64,000 nucleotides of DNA. Source: Micropterix aruncella (lineage: Eukaryota; Arthropoda; Insecta; Lepidoptera; Micropterigidae). Numbering within the stretch: position 1 is the stretch's first letter; every line of letters begins with the position of its first letter. Below, piece by piece: positions 10,871 to 20,961 of this stretch. The notes under the pieces are model-generated. The model made no database searches and was not told where the DNA came from. It was given only the letters and a program-made list of their open reading frames with translations. The stretch lies in NCBI GenBank assembly GCA_944548615.1, contig OX155961.1, forward strand, positions 18,870,746 through 18,934,745, in the 5' to 3' direction. The position numbers and the translations under genes were made by a program.

Positions 10871-11344
10871 GATTTCTCCACATTAATGCAAGCGACTAAA
10901 ACTGGTTTTTTAAAGCTATAACCACTCTACCTATACGAACGTACGTGACACGTTCACTATATTATTTCTTAAATGCTACAAACCGTATCCCGTATATTCA
11001 AAATAAGTGAAAGTGAAACACGCGTGTAAATGATACGAATAAGATTCATATTTTATTTTATTAGCATTAAGTACGTTCAACTTTTTATGTAAATATTATC
11101 AAGGGGGTGGCTTTCTGTGCTGACTAATCCTTACTAATGTAGCAGATATATTACAATATGGTCAAAATGGCCACTAAAGTTGCACTGAACGTCACTCTAT
11201 CATAATCTCCAGCAGGTAAGCCTTAGGCTTGGCTGGATTTTATACAAAGCTGTATTTAAAAAAAAAATGGGTATTAAATTTAAAAAAAAGTACAAAAAAA
11301 TATATACAAGAATAAATCCGACACCCACAAAGCGTACGTGATAA

Positions 11345-11632
11345 GTTTGTTCGTTTTGTTTGTTTATACTCTTTATTGCGAAAATGTCACAATGGGCGGG
11401 TTTATTGTCATATGACAATCTCTTACAACCAACCCTACTATGACGTGTTATATGTATGTGTGCGTGTAACATGTCTATAAGTGTGTGTCTTGTAATTGCA
11501 ATCGATCGACAGAATTGAAAATGCAATTCCGTTAATTAGATCCCAACGGAAAATAGTGACCCAGCCTGGAATCGAACCCGGGACCTTACAATGTAAGATC
11601 AGGCGACCTAACCACTATGCCACCGGGCCGTG
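11345..11632 (-). mobile_element. tRNA-derived SINE, copy 1
   Basis: On the minus strand the head (11632-11556) carries an A box TGGCATAGTGG and a B box GGTTCGATTCC at tRNA-like spacing; it is followed by a body with CTGTCGATCGA, GTTGGTTGTAAGAGATTGTC and CCCGCCCATTGTGA and a short A-rich tail. This is an RNA polymerase III-driven, LINE-dependent element. It resembles a tRNA gene but has no proper acceptor stem closure and is followed by a repeat body shared with 38757 and 44169. It is the best preserved of the three copies. Confidence 0.88.
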
Positions 11633-11903
11633 TATAAGTCAAATTGTTCCTACAATTCTAAATGCAAATAGCGTCATAAACGGGTTTATTGGGTAAAAAA
11701 AAACTCTCATATTGTAACCAAGTATTGTTATTAAGAAAACTATGAAACGTTTACTTATTTTTGAATTATAACCCAAAGGATGGGCGGTTAACTGAATCAT
11801 TATTTGAATCGTTCATTACTTTGAAAATAATACAGGAGAGAAATAAAACTGCTTAGTTTTACAGAAAGGATAATCATGTAATTCAATAAATTGCATTCTG
11901 TCA

Positions 11904-13169
11904 ATTTTATTTTATTATATTCATGAATATATAATATTATTTTTATATTTCAATTAAAATAACATGGCAACACCGTTATTAATGATTGCTTTCTTGAGAT
12001 TCGCCGAGATGCGTATTACAAATTTTACTTGATCTTTAAATGTAACAGTTTTGAGCATAATTAGTGCTAACCTACGGAAGGTGTAAAACCACCGTTGGTT
12101 GAGTAACACGCGATTTGTTGAGTACACTGAAGAAACCATTCCAAGCAGATCCAACACCATACCATTTCAAGCAATGTGTAAAAGGTTATGCTTTGACAAA
12201 TTGAGCAACGCTTCAAATATTTAAATGACATATTTGGATAAAAAATGTGGTATTATTTGTCAATATTTTTAGTTCCAGATAAAAATCAGCTCAAGTTTTA
12301 TAGCTCTGGAACTGAAAAAATAAATATGGCTAAGTTAAAATATTTTCTTACCGTATTTGCAAGTTTCACCTCCTATTTTGATTTACAGCCAGTTAAACTA
12401 TTGATTTGAATGATTAAATTTCTGAAAACAGAGAGTATCTTGCGACTCTCTTATCTCCTGTCATATCTTGCGACTCTCTCATCACCTGTCATATCGTGCG
12501 TCGAAGTAATGTCCAAAGCCGCATTGAAACATTGTTCCTGTCAGGCCTGAATAATGTCACGTGATGTTATAACAGCCAGTATAAGTATGTTCAATGTAGT
12601 GCAACTATGGTAGAAAAAACTATGTTTTCAGAAATTTAATCATTCAATTCGATAGATAAATTGGCTGTAAATCAAAATAGGAGGTGAAAGTTGCAAATAG
12701 GATGATAAAATATTTAAACTTAGCCATAAAACTATAGCTGTAAAACTTGAGCTGATTTTTATCTGGAACTAAAAATATTGACCAATAACACCCCATTTGT
12801 TATCAAAATATGTCATTTAAATATTTGAAGCATAGCTCAATTTGTCAAAGCGTAACCTTTTACACATTGCTTGAAATGGTATGGTGTTGGAACTGCTTTG
12901 GAATGGTTTCTTTCGGTGTACTAAACAAATCACGTCTTACTCGACCAACGGTGGTTTTTCACCTTCGGCAGGTTATCACTAATTATGCACAAAACTGTTA
13001 CATTTAAAGTGCAAGTAAAATTTGTATTACGCAGCTCGGCGATATTAACTTATCCAAAACGTCATCTATCGTTCTCAAGAAAGCAATTATTAATAACGGT
13101 GTTGCCACGTTATTTCAATTGCAATATAATAATAATATTATGTATTCATGAATATAATAAAATAAAATA
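11904..13169. repeat. Long inverted repeat, arms about 530 bp, 192-bp loop
   Basis: The left arm 11904-12430 and right arm 12623-13169 are inverted copies, diverged by scattered substitutions and small indels. Matching landmarks are ATTCATGAATATA at the outer ends, 'ggcaacaccgtta' versus 'taacggtgttgcca', 'ggtgtaaaaccaccgttgg' versus its complement, and 'tttctgaaaaca' at the loop edges. The loop (12431-12622) contains a short direct repeat 'atcttgcgactctct' near 12437 and 12464. No intact protein is encoded; short ORFs in the arms are mirror images of each other. It could be a fold-back transposon or a two-copy inverted insertion; a transcript through it would form a long hairpin. Confidence 0.88.
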
Positions 13170-14807
13170 TATGTATGACTATTTTATATAACGTGTTCAC
13201 ATTAAATTTATTTACTTTTTATGACTCCATCCTTCTTACCTACCCATATCAGTGATAATATATATTTTTAAATGTTTGAGTGAAAACAAATCTGAAAATG
13301 TAAAAACCTTTGTCCCTAAAATTTATTAATGTTTTATCTAACGTATTGGAACAGCTGTATGTTTCTTGAATAATAAAAAAGTAAAATTTAAAATGTTCTT
13401 ATTTAACTCAGAACTGCCACTTTTCAAGCTGTTGCGTTTTGGAACTGGGATATCAGTATTTAACGTGAATATTTTAATTATTTTAGAGGAAATACTTTAA
13501 GTGACATGTTACAATCAAGTGTCACACAATATGAATCTAATCATTTGTCAGTAGTTTCAAATACAAAACTTAATTATTGATTGTATATTTATATCGTTTG
13601 ATTGCAGTGGAAAAAATTCGAGATGTTCAAATTGAAATTATAGACGAAAATTTAATTGAAAAATCATCTAAATGAAAAAAATATGACGATTTACGACTTA
13701 TTTTAAATTACGAGCTGACATTTTAAAATTAAGTTTATTAGTAGAGATAAGCAATTAAGTAATATTAAGTAGAGATAAAATGTATACACAACATAATTAC
13801 TACATATTTAAAGATTGAATAATAATAATAATATTAACAATTTATACGAGTATATTGACATGTTTCATAAATACAATATTTAAAAAAAAATTAACTACAA
13901 TTGTCAGTCCTTTCTCCGTTCCAGAACGCTCCAACACCATTTAAACACCATTTCTTCATATACTCGTATGTAGTATTCTTTTATCTTCTATAATCTTTTT
14001 ACTCTAGTTTAAAAATATATATTATTATGTTAATCGATGATATCAGCTGCGTAAAATGACAATTTAAAATTCTAATTTTAAAACTTGTGTTCTATTACAC
14101 AAATGTCACTAACCTATTTTCTGTGTAAGAATATCGTTGAATATTATTTTAATAACTGCATTGTCTCATAATTATATGTTTTGTTTGTACTATAGGTAGT
14201 CTGATCGCCGTAGATGTTGATGTCGGTGTGACAAACCAGAGTCCTTATTTTTTTCGTCTTTATACCTCGACGTAATACAGAGCAGAAAAACACAATGTAG
14301 GTATATATTCTGACCGTTTTAATAGTGTAAAGAGAGACAGACGACTTACCCAGATGTATGTTGACAGAAGTGATTTTATTATTTAATTACGTTTTTTTTA
14401 TATCCGTTTAACCGCGAGAATATAAAAATATCGACGTCAATACTAATACTTAGAAATAAATAAAGTTTTAAATATTTAAATTTGCGTCAATAAAATACTG
14501 AGAAATAAAATTTCGTTTTCCGTGTGAAAACGCATTTGTTATTCATACTAAGAATTGTATATTGTCATTTAATATTTTTTGAATCGTTGCTAAGTGATAT
14601 TTCCCTACAGTACCTAGACGTGCGATTTTCGATTTACTTTAGATTGTGAGCTGACATCTTAAAAATGAAGTTAATTAGTAATAAAATAATATTATGAAAG
14701 CATAAAAAAAACACATCATATCTACTCTTATATTTATTTAAAACTAAACACTAATAATAATAATAGCGGTAAATTTATTTACGTCTTTCAAATTTATAAT
14801 ATTTCTA

Positions 14808-15500
14808 TCCTACTACTATTATAAACGCGAAAGTTTGTAAGAATGTATGTATGGATGTTTGTTACTCTTTCACGGAAAAACTACTGAATGGATTTTAATG
14901 AAACTTTACAATAATATAGCTTACACATCAGAATAACACATAGGCTATAATTTATAAAGATATATAGTTTCCTATCATCATTATCACAATTTTTCATCAC
15001 CACGTGGGTGAAACCGTGTGGCGTAGCTAGTTTCTTCATATATCCTACTACTATTATAAATGCGAAAGTTTGTAAGAATGTATGTATGTATATTTGTTAC
15101 TCTTTCACGCAAAAACTACTGAATGGATTTTGATAAAACTTTACAGTAATATAGCTTACACATCAGAATAATATATAGACTATAATTTATAAAGATATAT
15201 AGTTTTCTATCATCATTATCACAATTTTCCATCACCACGCGGGTGAAACCGTGTGGCGTAGCTAGTTTCTTCATATATCCTACTACTATTATAAATGCGA
15301 AAGTTTGTAAGAATGTATGTATGGATATTTGTTACTCTTTCACGCAAAAACTACTGAATGGATTTTGATAAAACTTTACAGTAATATAGCTTACACATAA
15401 GAATAATACATAGACTATAATGTATAAAGATATATAGTTTTCTATCATCATTATCACAATTTTCCATCACCACGCGGGTGAAACCGCGGGGCGCAGCTAG
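14808..15500 (+). mobile_element. Tandem array of three non-autonomous Helitrons
   Basis: Three units of exactly 223 bases (14808-15030, 15043-15265, 15278-15500), each beginning TCCTACTACTATTATAAA and ending GC(A/G)...GCTAG followed by T, separated by an identical 12-base spacer tttcttcatata. The last unit ends with a hairpin CGCGGGTGAAACCGCG a few bases before CTAG, the classic Helitron 3' structure; the first two carry partly decayed stems. The period is 235 with no indels. They contain no ORF and depend on a rolling-circle Rep/helicase encoded elsewhere. Tandem Helitrons arise when rolling-circle replication runs past the terminator. Confidence 0.88.
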
Positions 15501-15674
15501 TATATAATATTTCTGTATCCTATATCTAATATTCACTACCTCCAACCTGAGGTACTAAATCGTTACTAAACTAAATTTATTCTGTGCAAAAATACCATTG
15601 AATATTATTTTAATATATAAATTGTGTCATAAATATATGTTTTATTTAATATTACCTTATCATGTTTGTTTCAG

Positions 15675-15936
15675 GTGTCGCGGCGGGTTTAAACGGCAAA
15701 GTGAGCGCCGGAGTTACAGTAATCAGCGCTCTCCGCGGCGCTGTTAAACCAAAGTTAAACCAAGTCGTAAAAAGTGTCTCTCGCCCGCTCTCCCGATAAG
15801 AGGGCAGCGCTCTGACACACCCGCGTCGCAAAACAACTCAAATGTAAATCCGCGCGCTCAAATTCTTAGTGTTTATTTCGAAATTTCTATCTAAAAGATA
15901 TGTGAAAGCGTCGCGATTTAGCTACACGGAGTTAAG
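15675..15936 (+). other. 5' untranslated part of the signal-peptide exon
   Basis: GC- and CpG-rich sequence directly upstream of the ATG at 15937, standing out from AT-rich DNA on both sides. It begins after 'tgtttgtttcag', a good polypyrimidine tract and AG acceptor, so the exon may follow an upstream non-coding exon; alternatively the island itself is the promoter and transcription starts inside it. An in-frame TAG at 15919-15921 closes the frame ahead of the start codon. Confidence 0.5.
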
Positions 15937-16057
15937 ATGAACGAGAAGAGTGTTTTCGGGTTTGGGATGATATGGAGGTGCCTGCGACTTCGGGTACTCT
16001 TCAGCTTGCTGCTGTACTGGGACATCTTCGCAGCTGCTGCTTCGACGTCAAATGGAG
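15937..16057 (+). CDS. First coding exon of a secreted or membrane protein (signal peptide)
   Basis: The ATG at 15937 is the first after an in-frame TAG and lies in an acceptable context (gttaagATGa). The 40 codons read MNEKSVFGFGMIW, then basic CLRLR, a hydrophobic stretch VLFSLLLYW, and an AAAA|STS site that looks like signal-peptidase cleavage. Coding stops at AATGGAG|GTAAGA, a near-consensus donor, leaving a phase 1 intron as is usual after signal-peptide exons. The protein would enter the secretory pathway as a secreted or type I membrane protein. I do not recognise the gene and find no following exon in the 48 kb downstream, so either a very long first intron follows or later exons are too short to see. 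It is unlike every repeat in the window. Confidence 0.65.
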
Positions 16058-17660
16058 GTAAGATTTTACAATTTCTATTTCTTTATATCTTTATTTCTTA
16101 AGAAAACATACAGTGTTGCTAACTATTTTACATAATTATATGATCGTAACAATCAATGTGAGGCAGTTTACTTGTTTCCAAGGTTATACAATAAGTGTTT
16201 AGCAATTTAAAATAATTTTAATTAAAAATAATTTTCATTAATTTAAGTTATCTAACCCGGAGAAGTAGGGATAGAAAGGGAATGGTTCGCATTTTATACA
16301 CACATACATAATACACGTACAAATGCTTAAATACATATAGCAACACATACCCATCCTTAAATACATATACATACATACATAAAAACAAATAATATTTCCA
16401 TACATATATAAGTAAATAAATACATAAATAGGGAAAATAAATACATACATGAATAAGTCGTCAAATAAAAATAATAATAAATTATTTATTCTATATGCTC
16501 ATTTTCTAAGGGTCTATATAATTCTATTATATAAGCAGAACGATTAAATAAATAATGTCTATATGATGGAACCTAGTATCATATAATGTCATAAAACGAT
16601 ACATAAGGGCATTTTGTGCATAATTAGTATTTGCGCGTTGCAATTCGAAAGTTCGAGGAGCTCTTATGGTTCGAGATGGGACGAAAAATTACAAGTTTTC
16701 TACGAGGTATGGGCTGTCGATGCTATTATTCAGGATTTTATAGAGGAAAACCATATCAGCAACCGTCCGCCTGTACTCGAGCGAGTGGCCTCGAGCGATC
16801 CGACATATTCTGTATAATTTCTTGATAACGCTCGATCGATGATTGCTCGTCAGTCACTTTGTCTTTCAAACGTCGATGTTTTTCCTTATCTTAATATAGT
16901 GGAATCCATGTATTTTTCCAACTTACTGTACACTGTATCCTTATAAATAACTCAATGCTGTCTGCTCTCAACCAGCCACTTTCAGCAATATTTCGGCATC
17001 AAATATTTTGCTAGAGTAACTTTAACTAATGGGATATCATGAGTGCCGGTTCGTTTTCTCCCGTGCACACACTTGAGGGGCTTGGCCGCGGTCTGGCTAG
17101 CTGGCCGAACGCCGCCGCCGCTTCACAGATTATGAAAAACGAAAACCATTGCTAAATCATTGCTCCTTTCGTTTTTGGACTATTCAGACTATTATTATGT
17201 GGACACTAAGGAGCGAATCTTCGACAACCTTAAGCGCCTTCAAAAGAACTACATATTATCATACGGAAAGGAGAATATGCATTTTTGTATGAAGGGTGTA
17301 CCCAGAGTGTAAAAACTAGTTACTTACTTATAAAAATAATTGTGCCCGTGTAAAGAATTAATAATATCAAAGTTTAACACTAATCCTTGTCGTATTGGAA
17401 TTATACACATCCCAATTTATGTATGTCTGGATGATTTTGTGAAATTAGGTAAATATTATGTTTATTACGTAAAAGCGGTAATTATATCGTTGTTTGAATA
17501 GACAATTTAACTAAAGTCCAATTGTAAAACAAACATTAATCAAGTCCAGAATCACAGCCAAAATTTTGAAACAAATTCACATGAAAACAAATAACAATCG
17601 GAACACCCCAAAGTAAAACGTTTACAAAGACAAATGCAAGTAACAAACAGGAAAATATTG
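16058..17660. other. Putative intron start; AT-rich with a CpG patch
   Basis: Follows the donor at 16058. Contains ATAC/CATA-rich simple sequence at 16290-16450 and a GC-rich patch at 17040-17110 ('gccgccgccgc' core). Open frames here (16614-16825) overlap one another in different phases and show no domain. No acceptor-exon pair could be supported. Confidence 0.35.
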
Positions 17661-17664
17661 TTAG

Positions 17665-18240
17665 TAAACAGAAAATAATTAAGCAAGGAGTTCCATAAGG
17701 CTCTATCCTGGGTCTCTTTATAATCCTTGTGTACATAAATGGCATACCAGATATTGTGATATCATAAATTTACCCTTTATAAGATGATACTTCTCTAATT
17801 TTCAGCGATGCAAACTTAGAAACATTAATGAAGCAAATTGATGCTACGAAGAAAAAGTTGGATCCTTCATAACATATAAGACGACTATACCTTAAAATGC
17901 CTCGAAATCAAACTCAATTGACTTTCCTTTTTGACCGTCCCAAGATGACGTCATTCGCATGCGCTGTGGTGGAAATGAGCTTGTAAATGTTGACCTTATT
18001 AAATTTTTAGGTATGCATTTAGAATTTAGATCGTAAATGCTCAATTCAGCCAAATGAATTGACCATTTAAGGTCAAATCATTTGGCTGAATTGAGCGGAA
18101 AATTAAACAGTGCCACGTTTGCCATTACAAAAATGTGTGGCTTTGAAGCCGCAAAGTCGGTCCACTTCGCATATTTCTATTCGTTAATAATTTATGGCTT
18201 CATGTTCTGGGGAATGGCGAAAAATCTGGTATCATGACAA
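17665..18240 (+). pseudogene. Decayed LINE reverse transcriptase (palm and thumb)
   Basis: Plus-strand fragments in shifting frames match LINE reverse transcriptase order: from 17681 KQGVP*GSILGLFIILVYIN (motif B region, one stop), at 17783 DDTSLIF (the YADD box with the first residues lost), near 17990 VNVDLIKFLGMHLEF (the FLG motif), and at 18150-18220 AYFYSLIIYGFMFWG. Several stops and frameshifts are present and both ends are missing. This is an old relic, probably of the jockey/CR1/L2 group; the exact clade is not resolvable here. It carries an internal perfect inverted duplication (18039-18096). Confidence 0.8.
18039..18096. repeat. Perfect 19-bp inverted duplication inside the LINE relic
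   Basis: GCTCAATTCAGCCAAATGA (18039-18057) is the exact complement of 18078-18096, and the inner TTGACC/GGTCAA pairs as well. The right arm reads as normal LINE coding sequence (SNHLAELSGKLNSATFAI), while the left arm does not fit the frame, so the left arm looks like a copy templated from the right. Confidence 0.9.
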
Positions 18241-18825
18241 TACATGCCGCTTATATATATATATACCATGGTGTCATGTATGCAAAGAAAAATATCAGTA
18301 ATACTGCATAAAAAAAATACGGTTTTGAGTTATATACATTGTTGAATTTGAATATATACCAATCGATTTCGAATAAAGAACAAAGTTAAATTGATAACAG
18401 TTTTTCGCTGTTTTCTTTTCTGGATGACTAAGAAAATTATTTCTTTATTCCTCGTCAAATTTCTTAGGATATTGTTATAAAGATAAGAAATAAAATATTA
18501 TTAATTTAAAGCTGACATACATCGAAAATAATGAATTAAAAATTCTGAACGCCCGTGTTTCGAGGAATGCCTCAACCGGGTTAATTTCCCCTTGAGTCAT
18601 ATCTGTAAACTCCCGGATTAATCTATGCTCCCGTTCGCTGGCTATCCCGGCGCGGCACGATCCCATGTTTGCTCCTCAGTTTGACCCCATAATGTACACT
18701 CAGCGGCGGACGCCTCAGCAAACATGCTCTCCTGTTATCGCAGATGATGTGAAACCGAGCGCTAATGATGGCGGAAATTACCACTCCCAACCACTTCGGG
18801 CAAAGGAATGCTTTGTGGTTTGCCG

Positions 18826-19000
18826 CGAAAGAGATCGAATCATTTGTTAAGATAAATATATGTCTAAAGTCCAGTTAAATATTAGATTATTAGGTAGCTT
18901 ACAAACAGATAAATATTATAAACCAGCGGTACATAATACTAGGTAATTGAGCGCCAGACTTCCTCTCGCGTAACAGGCTTCGCATTCGCGTACAAAAGTC
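18826..19000 (+). repeat. Interspersed repeat, copy 1 (pair with 23871)
   Basis: About 175 bases matching 23871-24029 in the same orientation: 'gatcgaatcatttgttaag', 'ataaatatatgtctaaagt', 'ttaaatattagatta', 'acaaacagataaa', 'ataaaccagcg' and 'atactaggtaa'. Non-coding, unknown family. At its right end it reads 'cgcattcgcgtacaaaag', which is the unrearranged form of the hairpin seen in the other copy. Confidence 0.75.
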
Positions 19001-19380
19001 AGGATAACGTGTCCCTGCTTGCTCTGCTACCCGGCTCGCTCGTCAAGCAGCTGCCGTGGGCAAACAGTTCTAAAGTATATGGTGGAATAAATGTTTCACT
19101 AATAAATTCCTCATGACGTTTATTAAACGCTAAAAAGGTGGACATAATCGACAGGTTAGACAATACATCTCCCTTTACAATAATCAACCCATAACTAACC
19201 CAGACTGAAATGGAATTGCTTCATAGAACAATCTACCATAAGATATATCATGTATGTATGTACTTATACATATTCCATATATACCTAACTCTTTTATTTC
19301 TTGTGTATTTATATTAATACTCGTACATATCGGACATATGTTCATTTATAAAATCGAAGACTATCGCGGTTGTTTGACAT

Positions 19381-20928
19381 TATAAATAGGATAGAAAACG
19401 AATTTACCGCGTGAAATTTGTAGGACCCGACGTTTCGGTGACGTTGCAGCCGCCGTTGTCTAGGGTAGACTGAAGAGCTGTCAGTCCGTTGTTTTGCGGG
19501 TAGGCCGCAAACCGCTGCCGCCACTGCGTAGGTTATAACGGTGGTGGGGGGCCGGGCTCGGAGCGCGGGAATTTTTAAAATCCGTCTTGCACACAACGCT
19601 CACTGTATCCTGTTTTACGTCTTTGCGTTCGGCGTTCGGCGGCGGGAACATTTTAAGAAGAGGGTTCCACGTAGAAGAGAGTTTGTAGCCGTCATCTCTA
19701 TTGAAGTTCGGAGTTCTTCTTATTTCAATGGCTTCCCGGATCATGCGAGGAAAGTAGAATTGTTCCTTGGATAGAATAATGGGATTTTGAAACTGCATCC
19801 AGTGGTTACTTCCGCTATCCAATATATGTTCACAGATCGCCGATTTTTCTCGCTGAACGTTTTTAACAGCTTTGATCTGTTCTGTCAGTCGCGTGGCTAT
19901 GGGCCGTTTCGTTTGTCCAACGTAGGCTAGACCGCAGCTACATTCGACTTTATACACACCCGGGGTTTGCAGTGGTATTACATCCTTTACAGGCCTCAAA
20001 AATCGAGCTATATTTTGGGTCGGTTTGAAGATCGTTTTTATATCGAATCTGTTTAGCATCTTACTTATTCGATCAGTCACGCCCTTGACGTATGGTAAGA
20101 ATGCTCTTGATCTGCTCGGTTTTTGAGTTTCGTCCGTATTAGATCGTGTGCGTGTCTCGTGATATTTTCCGTATCCATTTTTCCTAAGGACATCATTGAC
20201 ATGTTCCATCTCCTTCGGAAAATGCTCAGTGTCGCATAGATCGCGTGCTCGATTCACGAGCGACGTTTGCACTGAAGTAGATGGTAGGGATGATGGTGTG
20301 AGCTTGCATGCAAATATCTGTCCGTATGTGTGGGCTTCCGATATACCGTATGTCCGAGAGTATTGTCACTTCTCCTCGTCACTTTGACATCCAACAATGG
20401 TAAGGATCCGTCCTTCTCTACTTCATAGGTGAAACTGATTTTTGGGTGTATGGAGTTTAGATGACCCAGGAATTCTTTCACCGTTTGAATGTTGCCTTTC
20501 AGGATGCAGAAGGTATCATCCACGTAGCGAAGCCAGAGAATGGGTTTAATTTTGGAGGTTTTTATGGCTAATTCCTCAAAATATTCCATATATAGGTCAC
20601 TAACTATCGGCTATACGGGGCATCCCATTGCTACTCCGTCGATATGTTTGTAATAATCGCCGTTCCATAGAAAGTAGCAGGATGTCAGGCAATGTTGAAG
20701 CATGTCGGCGTAGCTAATAGGGAGGTCCTCAGACCTTAGTTTATCTCTCACCATCGTAAGACACTCCGAAATGGGCAAATTCGTAAATAAAGATTCGACG
20801 TCAAAGCTCAACATTATTTCGTCTTCAGCCAGTTTTAAGCTTCTAATAATGCTTACGAAATGTCGCGAGTCTTTCAAGTAAGACGTCGTTTTGCCCGTAA
20901 GCGGTTGGAGGACACCAGCCAAGTGTTT
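19381..20928 (-). pseudogene. Penelope-like element, minus copy (broken)
   Basis: A near-identical inverted copy of 20962-22512. The frame reads the Penelope-type reverse transcriptase from AKHLAGVLQPLTGKTTSY through the palm (VESLFTNLP, DGVAMGCPV, LRYVDDTFCI) to the GIY-YIG endonuclease (GVYKVECSCGLAYVGQTKR) and ends at 19481. It has two lesions relative to the + copy: a TCG to TAG nonsense change just after GVAMGCPV (near 20611), and loss of one G near 20265 that shifts the frame. The 5' end is cut at AKHLAG where it abuts the other copy. The 3' tail (19381-19480) contains the conserved block ending in 'ggtaaattcgttttc'. It encodes nothing functional but is recent. Confidence 0.92.
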
Positions 20929-20961
20929 AGCCAAATCGACAGCCCCACATATCCTCTGTCA
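20929..20961. other. Centre of the Penelope palindrome
   Basis: 33 bases separate the two inverted arms. On the plus strand they still read Penelope-type coding sequence (QIDSPTYPLS), so the centre is the extra 5' part of the + copy rather than foreign DNA. The two copies were therefore truncated at slightly different points and joined directly. Confidence 0.8.

Noticed and set aside
11556..11632. A genuine tRNA gene on the minus strand
   Set aside because: A and B boxes are good, but the acceptor ends do not pair and the sequence continues into a repeat body seen at 38.8 and 44.2 kb, so it is a SINE head.
14808..15500. CRISPR-like or satellite array
   Set aside because: The repeats are 223 bases with 12-base identical spacers and Helitron ends; this is not a CRISPR and has only three units.
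16614..16825. Second exon downstream of the signal-peptide exon
   Set aside because: Two overlapping frames of similar length in different phases, no clear acceptor and donor pair and no domain.
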